A program made the translations under genes and the position numbers. From assembly GCA_023436715.1 (NCBI GenBank), contig JAEZIJ010000116.1:1-37306 (forward strand): DNA of 37,306 nucleotides. The letters are read 5' to 3'. Below the pieces are notes generated by a model. That model saw only the letters and a list, made by a program, of their open reading frames with translations, made no database searches and was not told where the DNA came from. This document shows positions 32,701 to 37,306 of the stretch, one piece after another (within the stretch, counting starts at the first letter, position 1; every line of letters begins with the position of its first letter). The stretch comes from Acidobacteriota bacterium (GTDB taxonomy: Bacteria; Acidobacteriota; Terriglobia; Bryobacterales; Bryobacteraceae).

Positions 32701-32720
32701 ATGCAGGAGGCCTGTGCCAC
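32701..32720 (-). repeat. REP-like palindrome, family A, copy 4 (partial)
   Basis: On the minus strand it reads GTGGCACAGGCCTCCTGCAT, matching the first 16 bases of the family A element with one change and losing the second arm. It starts immediately after the stop codon of the VWFA gene (32721-32723). With copy 3 it forms the outer inverted pair of the RAYT cassette. Confidence 0.75.
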
Positions 32721-33701
32721 CTAGAACCCGCCTCTGGGGCGGTAGCCGGGGCGGGCGCGAATGCGGTACTTCTTCCCGACGTCCGACGGGATCTCCACGG
32801 TGATTTTTCGGTAGCCTTCGTTCGGATTCGCGGCCGGATAGTAGGTAACCGTGTACGAATTTCCCAGGGCCTCGCGGATGGCTTCGAACGCCTCTACCTG
32901 CTTCTGCCAGGTCTTGGCGAAGTAGGCCTGTCCGCCGGTGCGCTGCGTGATGCGCCGGAAGACTCCGGCCGAGAGCGGGTCTTTGTTCACTTCGTTGGTC
33001 GAGATCACGTAAATCGGGATTCCCTCGTCCTCGGCGACGGCGCGCACGTCGTCCGGGGCAACCACGCTGGCGTTGTCCGGGCCGTTCGAGAAGACGATGA
33101 TCACTTTGCGGCCGGGCACCTTTCCGGCGTCGCGAAGCGTGAGCAGCAGCGTGTTGTACAGCGCCGAATCGTCGCCGGCGACGGCCTTTCGCAGCCCGGT
33201 GATGGCCTCATTCCGGTCCTGGGTCAGCGGCGCCGCGCGCGAGAGATTGCGGCTGAAGGTGTACACCGCGACCGAGTCGGCCCGGTCCAGGCCGCGCACG
33301 AAATCGGCGATGGCGTCCGAGGCGTACACGAAGCCGCGGTACATGTAGTTGCTGGTATCGAACAGCACGAAGACGTTGGTCCCGACCAGCGCGTCCACGT
33401 GAGTCTCCAGGCCGTGGTCCTCGGGCTTGGTGATGAGAGGCCGGGAGCTGCCGTCGGCGAGAATCTGGAGGGGCGCCTTGCTGCCCTCGGTGAACGTATT
33501 GATCTTCTGGGCAATGCCGTCTTCGAGGATACGGAAATCGCCAGGCTTCAGACCCGTGATGTAGCGTCCCTTGCTGTCGGTCACGGTGAAGCTCAGCACG
33601 ACCATGTCCACCTTGACCCTGAAGACCGTGCCGGGCCTCTCCTGCGCGTCGAGCCCCAAACATCCGGCGATTCCGAGAATTACGGCTAGATACCGGTTCA
33701 C
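32721..33701 (-). CDS. Secreted VWFA-domain protein (acidobacterial type)
   Basis: This 326-residue exported protein has a signal peptide (about 1-20, VNRYLAVILGIAGCLGLDAQ), a strand-rich N-terminal part (VVLSFTVTDSKGRYITGL, with PGDFRILEDGIAQKI) and a von Willebrand A domain (about 95-290). The MIDAS region reads FVLFDTSNYMYRG, so the usual DxSxS has Tyr in place of the last Ser; metal binding may be weakened. The pattern matches the VWFA-related family expanded in Acidobacteria. A GTG start at 33701 is supported by GGAGGG 5 bases upstream. It follows the 1127-residue gene by 17 bases and is surely in its operon. Confidence 0.87.
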   Translation of the reverse strand: MNRYLAVILGIAGCLGLDAQERPGTVFRVKVDMVVLSFTVTDSKGRYITGLKPGDFRILEDGIAQKINTFTEGSKAPLQILADGSSRPLITKPEDHGLETHVDALVGTNVFVLFDTSNYMYRGFVYASDAIADFVRGLDRADSVAVYTFSRNLSRAAPLTQDRNEAITGLRKAVAGDDSALYNTLLLTLRDAGKVPGRKVIIVFSNGPDNASVVAPDDVRAVAEDEGIPIYVISTNEVNKDPLSAGVFRRITQRTGGQAYFAKTWQKQVEAFEAIREALGNSYTVTYYPAANPNEGYRKITVEIPSDVGKKYRIRARPGYRPRGGF

Positions 33702-33718
33702 GAATCCCTCCGCGTTCT

Positions 33719-36700
33719 CTACTGCAACGATGCGTTCTGATCTTCCATCTGGACGCGCAACTTCAACCTGACGTCTTCGCCCACCGTACGCAGGGAGCGC
33801 AGGAGGGCGGGCCAGTCTTCCAGGTGCGTCGCGAAGATCTTCTCGACTGTCTGTCGTGTCCACTGGGGGACGAGCACGTTCAACTGGGAAGGAGCGACGT
33901 GTACCTCGTCGGCCAGCGCCGCCCAGTAAAGCAAAGTGGACTCCCAACTCTCCGCCATGATGCGGCTGGAGAAGCCCATGAGCGTGGGGAACGTGCGTAG
34001 ATACAGCAGCTCGGGCTGATAGGAATTCGTCAGGGTGGGCTTGGGAGTTCCAAAGGCCCGGGAGATCGCCTCGTAGTTGACCTGGGCGGGCGACTGCTGC
34101 CGAAGCCGCGCGAGATCGGCTACCGGGAACTCCGACGTATTCTTCTCCTTGGGCAGTAACTGCTGCGCGATTACGAAAAGTTCCGCCGGCGTGGCGCTCT
34201 CGATGGCGCCGCGGACGTCGCCCTGCTCAAGCAGGTCGTTCACCTTGCGCACACGCGCCGGAGCCGCCTGCCGTTCCAGGACGGTGGTCACCGCCGCGCG
34301 GCGTTCCGGATCCAGCGCCGCTTCGGCCATCACCGTTTCGGCGTATCGCATGTGCAGGCCGACCCAGTGCATCTGGGCTGGCGTCACGTTCCACCAGCGC
34401 GGGATGACTGCCGTAAGAATCATCTGCGGGACGAGGTCGCCCCAGATCAGCGCCTGTTCGCGCGCCGGGACGAGGAAGTTCTGCTCCGCCTCGGCCAGCG
34501 CGTAAGGCAGGCCCGCGAGCGAACCCAGAAGCCGGCCTCCGGCGCTCGAAGGCCAACCGCTGCCCGTCACTTCCGTTGTGCGCCAGGTCTGTCCTACGCC
34601 CAGCAATCCGATGAAGTCGTGATTGCGTACGAACACCGGATTGGTCAGCAGAAGCTGAGCGCCGGGAGGAGCATAGTGCATGTAGTTGAAGCCCACCAGC
34701 GTGTCGCGGAGCAACGGAGCCAGTTCACCGCGGATCTCACGGAGCTTACCGGCATCGGAGCCCGCCCGCTCGATCATGCCTCGCAGGTTCAGTCTGCGCT
34801 CGGATTCGATGTGGCGCTCGCTCCAGTAGCCGAACGAAGATGAGTTTTTCTCCAGGCTTGAAAGTCCCGCGCGCGGCGATTGGACTTCCGAAATTCGGGA
34901 GCCGATCCGGTTGACCAGCGCCGTATTCGGCTTCTCGCCTGACGGGATGCGATCCAGGTTATCGGCCAACTCGAAGAGCGAATCCAACGAGATGAGCCGT
35001 TGCGCCTCGAAGACCCGAACCATGTCCTGGACTACGTGGTTGTAGGAATCCGAGTCGCTCGCGTTGGCTGTTCCCGCCAGCAGGTTGAGAATGCGCTCCT
35101 GCGGCCTGTCGGCGGTTGCCGCCCCGGAAGCCTTCACGAGGAGATCCACACCGGCGCGCCCGGCGTCGAACAGGTCGCGATTGTTGCGCGCCTTGGCGAA
35201 TCCCGAAATGATCCCCGCGAGCACGGCGTCCCCCTGCGCGGCGGGAATCGACTTCTGCCGGCAGAAGATCTGCCACATTCCGACCAGAGCTTGCAGCATT
35301 CCGATCGAATCGGAGCGGGACTCCATGTTGTTGTTGCGGGAGATTGCCTGCGCGGTATCCAGAAACTGGATGATCGTCTCGTCGCGAATTCCCGGGCTCT
35401 CGGTGAAGACGGCGTATTGCGCGCCGAAGTTGTGGTAATCGCGAGCCATGCGGATCACGGTGGCGGATTGAAGCGGAGTGCTCCGCCAGCGGTCCAGGTC
35501 GCTCAGCGCCATGAAGATCTTCAGAGGCTCGTTTTCAATCGCCTTGCGGCAGAGCCCGAAGAGCGCTTCGAGCACGTCGTCGGGATCCTTCCAACTCGAG
35601 GCGGCACGGGAGAGCCTGGTGTCCCATTTGTTGTTCGGCCGCTTGGCGAAGAGTTCCTTCCAGGCCTCGATTCCGCCCGGAATGTGCGGGCGGCCGTCCG
35701 GATCGAGCCGGAGCCTGGTCGTCAGGAGCATCATGTCCGTGTTCGAACGAAAAACCGGCCGGGCCGGCCCCGGGCTGGTTACGCGGCCGTGAATCGCCGC
35801 ATAGAATCGCTTCATCCGGCCGGGTTCGGTAAGATACGCCTGCACTGAGCCGTTGATCCGCGCGAGGGAGTCGAAGTAGCTGGCCATCCAGCCGTCATCC
35901 TTCGCAATCAACCGGTCGAAGAAGGCCGCCCCATGATCGGGGGAGGCCCCGGCGAGTTCGGCCCAGGCCGCGGCGGATTTCGTGCCTCCGGGCACAACTG
36001 CCTTGCCGTTCCGAATCTCAAACATCCCGCCGAAGAAGTCGAGCACATGCGCGAAGGTCTTCAATCGCTGCGCGGAGACGCCTTTCCGGAGAGCGCCCGC
36101 CGTCTCAGGGTCGAGCTTGACCATTCCGAGATAGAACCGGCAGACGCTCGGGTCGGCGAGGAAAGCGTCGATGAAATCGCCTTCCCGTTTTTCCTTGGGC
36201 GAGAGCCAGTAGTCGGGACCGTACAGCACGGCAACGCGAGTCGGCTTGTAGTCGAGCGTAAAGGGCCTGTTGTTACGGAGGGCCTGCTCGAATTTGGCGA
36301 GTGGGAAGCCGGAGTCAATGGTGATGAACGCCCGTGTGGCATTCACCGTTTCGAGCACGACCTCGCTGCCGCAGCCACCGCGCATCCGGTAACCCAGGAT
36401 CCGGAGCAACTCGCCCGTCTGGGGCGATTCGCAGGTATCCACGCGGATGGTTTCCCGATCGCCGGCCATCTTCGCCAGCTCCCGGGCTTGCGAGAGATAC
36501 CGGATGACGAGCTTCATATACTCGGTGGCATCGAGCGACTCGGCGCTGGCCGACGCCTGGTAGCCGTTGGTAATCACATTTCGGGCGAGCGCCGGCAGCA
36601 GGTCCGCGCCGGTCACCTCGGGAGAAACGGCAGCCATTCGCGCAAAGGAAGTGAGCGGCCCCGGAATTTCGATGCTGCCCATTTCGTCCTGTCGCTCGGG

Positions 36701-37102
36701 ACGCGGCGCGGGAATTCTCGCCGCGAAATCCTTGCCGCCCGCGGCGTGGTAGATCTCCAGGTGCTTCGCGGCCGCCTCGCGGTCGCCGTCGATCAGATCC
36801 AGCAAAACAAGCCGGCGGGCGACGGCGGCTCGCCTGGAGGCATCCTCGGCACCACTCAGCCGCGCAAGCGCTTTCTCGTAGTTGGTTCGCGTTTCCGGAT
36901 CGTGGTAGCGATCAAGGAACTCCGCGTAGCTCAGCAGGGCCGGCGCGTCTTCCGGCGCGTTTCGCGCAGCGCGCCGCAGCAACTGGCGCGCAGCGATCGC
37001 GTCGCCCCTGGCCTCAAGCTGTTGGGCCTGGTTCAAGAGATCCTGGCCGGCGGCGACCGACGCGAGGCCGACCCACACGAGGGAAAGCGACGCTAAGTTC
37101 AT
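33719..37102 (-). CDS. Large secreted protein of unknown function
   Basis: This 1127-residue protein has a signal peptide (about 1-19, ending VAAGQ) and an N-terminal helical repeat region resembling TPR units (about 22-125: LNQAQQLEARGDAIAARQLL, LSYAEFLDRYHDPETR). The rest is mostly helical without a recognised domain. DYKPTRVAVLYGPDYWLSPK and repeated GxTNPVFVRNHDF-like stretches stand out only mildly. No membrane helix is obvious apart from the signal. It precedes the VWFA gene in a two-gene operon. Similar large proteins next to VWFA genes could form a secreted complex, but no function can be assigned. Confidence 0.85.
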   Translation of the reverse strand: MNLASLSLVWVGLASVAAGQDLLNQAQQLEARGDAIAARQLLRRAARNAPEDAPALLSYAEFLDRYHDPETRTNYEKALARLSGAEDASRRAAVARRLVLLDLIDGDREAAAKHLEIYHAAGGKDFAARIPAPRPERQDEMGSIEIPGPLTSFARMAAVSPEVTGADLLPALARNVITNGYQASASAESLDATEYMKLVIRYLSQARELAKMAGDRETIRVDTCESPQTGELLRILGYRMRGGCGSEVVLETVNATRAFITIDSGFPLAKFEQALRNNRPFTLDYKPTRVAVLYGPDYWLSPKEKREGDFIDAFLADPSVCRFYLGMVKLDPETAGALRKGVSAQRLKTFAHVLDFFGGMFEIRNGKAVVPGGTKSAAAWAELAGASPDHGAAFFDRLIAKDDGWMASYFDSLARINGSVQAYLTEPGRMKRFYAAIHGRVTSPGPARPVFRSNTDMMLLTTRLRLDPDGRPHIPGGIEAWKELFAKRPNNKWDTRLSRAASSWKDPDDVLEALFGLCRKAIENEPLKIFMALSDLDRWRSTPLQSATVIRMARDYHNFGAQYAVFTESPGIRDETIIQFLDTAQAISRNNNMESRSDSIGMLQALVGMWQIFCRQKSIPAAQGDAVLAGIISGFAKARNNRDLFDAGRAGVDLLVKASGAATADRPQERILNLLAGTANASDSDSYNHVVQDMVRVFEAQRLISLDSLFELADNLDRIPSGEKPNTALVNRIGSRISEVQSPRAGLSSLEKNSSSFGYWSERHIESERRLNLRGMIERAGSDAGKLREIRGELAPLLRDTLVGFNYMHYAPPGAQLLLTNPVFVRNHDFIGLLGVGQTWRTTEVTGSGWPSSAGGRLLGSLAGLPYALAEAEQNFLVPAREQALIWGDLVPQMILTAVIPRWWNVTPAQMHWVGLHMRYAETVMAEAALDPERRAAVTTVLERQAAPARVRKVNDLLEQGDVRGAIESATPAELFVIAQQLLPKEKNTSEFPVADLARLRQQSPAQVNYEAISRAFGTPKPTLTNSYQPELLYLRTFPTLMGFSSRIMAESWESTLLYWAALADEVHVAPSQLNVLVPQWTRQTVEKIFATHLEDWPALLRSLRTVGEDVRLKLRVQMEDQNASLQ

Positions 37103-37306
37103 TAGCCCTCACCCAGAGTTGCTTAACTGCCATTAATGTAGCATCTTTTGCTTACGCGACGACTTGAAACTTATGGCTGCCCCTGTCAAGCCAAATAACG
37201 AGGTGACCGAAACGGGGGTTGTTGAGCCACGTAAAAACATGACCGAACGCGCCGGCGTTTTCTCCTCTCGGTAAAGTGAAATCGATTCCCTGGGGAGTCG
37301 CGCTCC
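37103..37306. other. Intergenic end with short direct repeats
   Basis: This is the upstream region of the 1127-residue gene. It holds two direct copies of TGACCGAA (37204-37211 and 37240-37247), 36 bases apart, extended as TGACCGAAACG and TGACCGAACG. The style recalls the multiple terminal repeats of IS21/IS481-like elements, as at the left end of the window. No gene is recognisable. The AT-richer stretch at 37120-37180 may contain the promoter of the large gene. Confidence 0.45.

Noticed and set aside
1..37306. CRISPR array, tRNA or rRNA genes
   Set aside because: No regularly spaced repeat-spacer units were found, and no cloverleaf or rRNA segment was recognised by eye. A covariance search would be needed to be sure.

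Overview
The window reads as a chromosomal segment of a GC-rich acidobacterium, most likely near the Solibacter/Bryobacter lineage. This is inferred from high G+C, a VWFA-related secreted protein of the acidobacterial type, kelch and PD40 secreted proteins, a RAYT transposase with REP-like palindromes, and GTG/TTG starts. No 16S or other placement marker is present, so the assignment is tentative.

Layout. 1-862 has no convincing gene but holds palindromes and short direct repeats that resemble transposon remnants. 863-5226 has a small HMA-like protein convergent with an OmpR-type two-component pair (CusR/CusS-like) and a secreted kelch protein. 5336-11690 is a plus-strand run: a secreted PD40/kelch protein with a late frameshift, a broken alpha/beta hydrolase, an aldo/keto-reductase-like protein that lacks the usual catalytic residues, a Tat-exported LarA-family protein, a small BamE/SmpA-like secreted protein and a conserved MCDYSL-type hypothetical. 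11996-13241 has a LysR regulator and a small partner gene.

13258-30863 is a 17.6 kb minus-strand run and the core of the window. In transcription order it is gyrA, larE, pgi, hoxF, hoxU, hoxY, hoxH, a small coupled ORF, a hydrogenase maturation protease, an ADP-forming acyl-CoA synthetase fused to a GNAT acetyltransferase, hypF, hypC, hypD and hypE. From hoxF to hypE most junctions are a few bases or overlaps, so a soluble bidirectional NAD-linked [NiFe] hydrogenase (group 3d-like), its protease and its active-site assembly factors are made together. Pgi, the hydrogenase and an acyl-CoA synthetase suggest a link between sugar catabolism, NADH/H2 balance and acetyl-CoA. No hoxE, hypA or hypB is visible. 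LarE (nickel-pincer cofactor) and LarA add a second nickel theme, though larB and larC are absent from the window.

31023-37102 has a polyprenyl-type GT2 glycosyltransferase, a frameshifted RAYT transposase inside nested REP inverted repeats, a VWFA-domain secreted protein and a 1127-residue secreted protein. The REP family seen beside the RAYT also lies just after the stop codons of gyrA and the kelch gene. A different nested palindrome (REPIN-like) sits inside the coupled ORF between hoxH and its protease gene.
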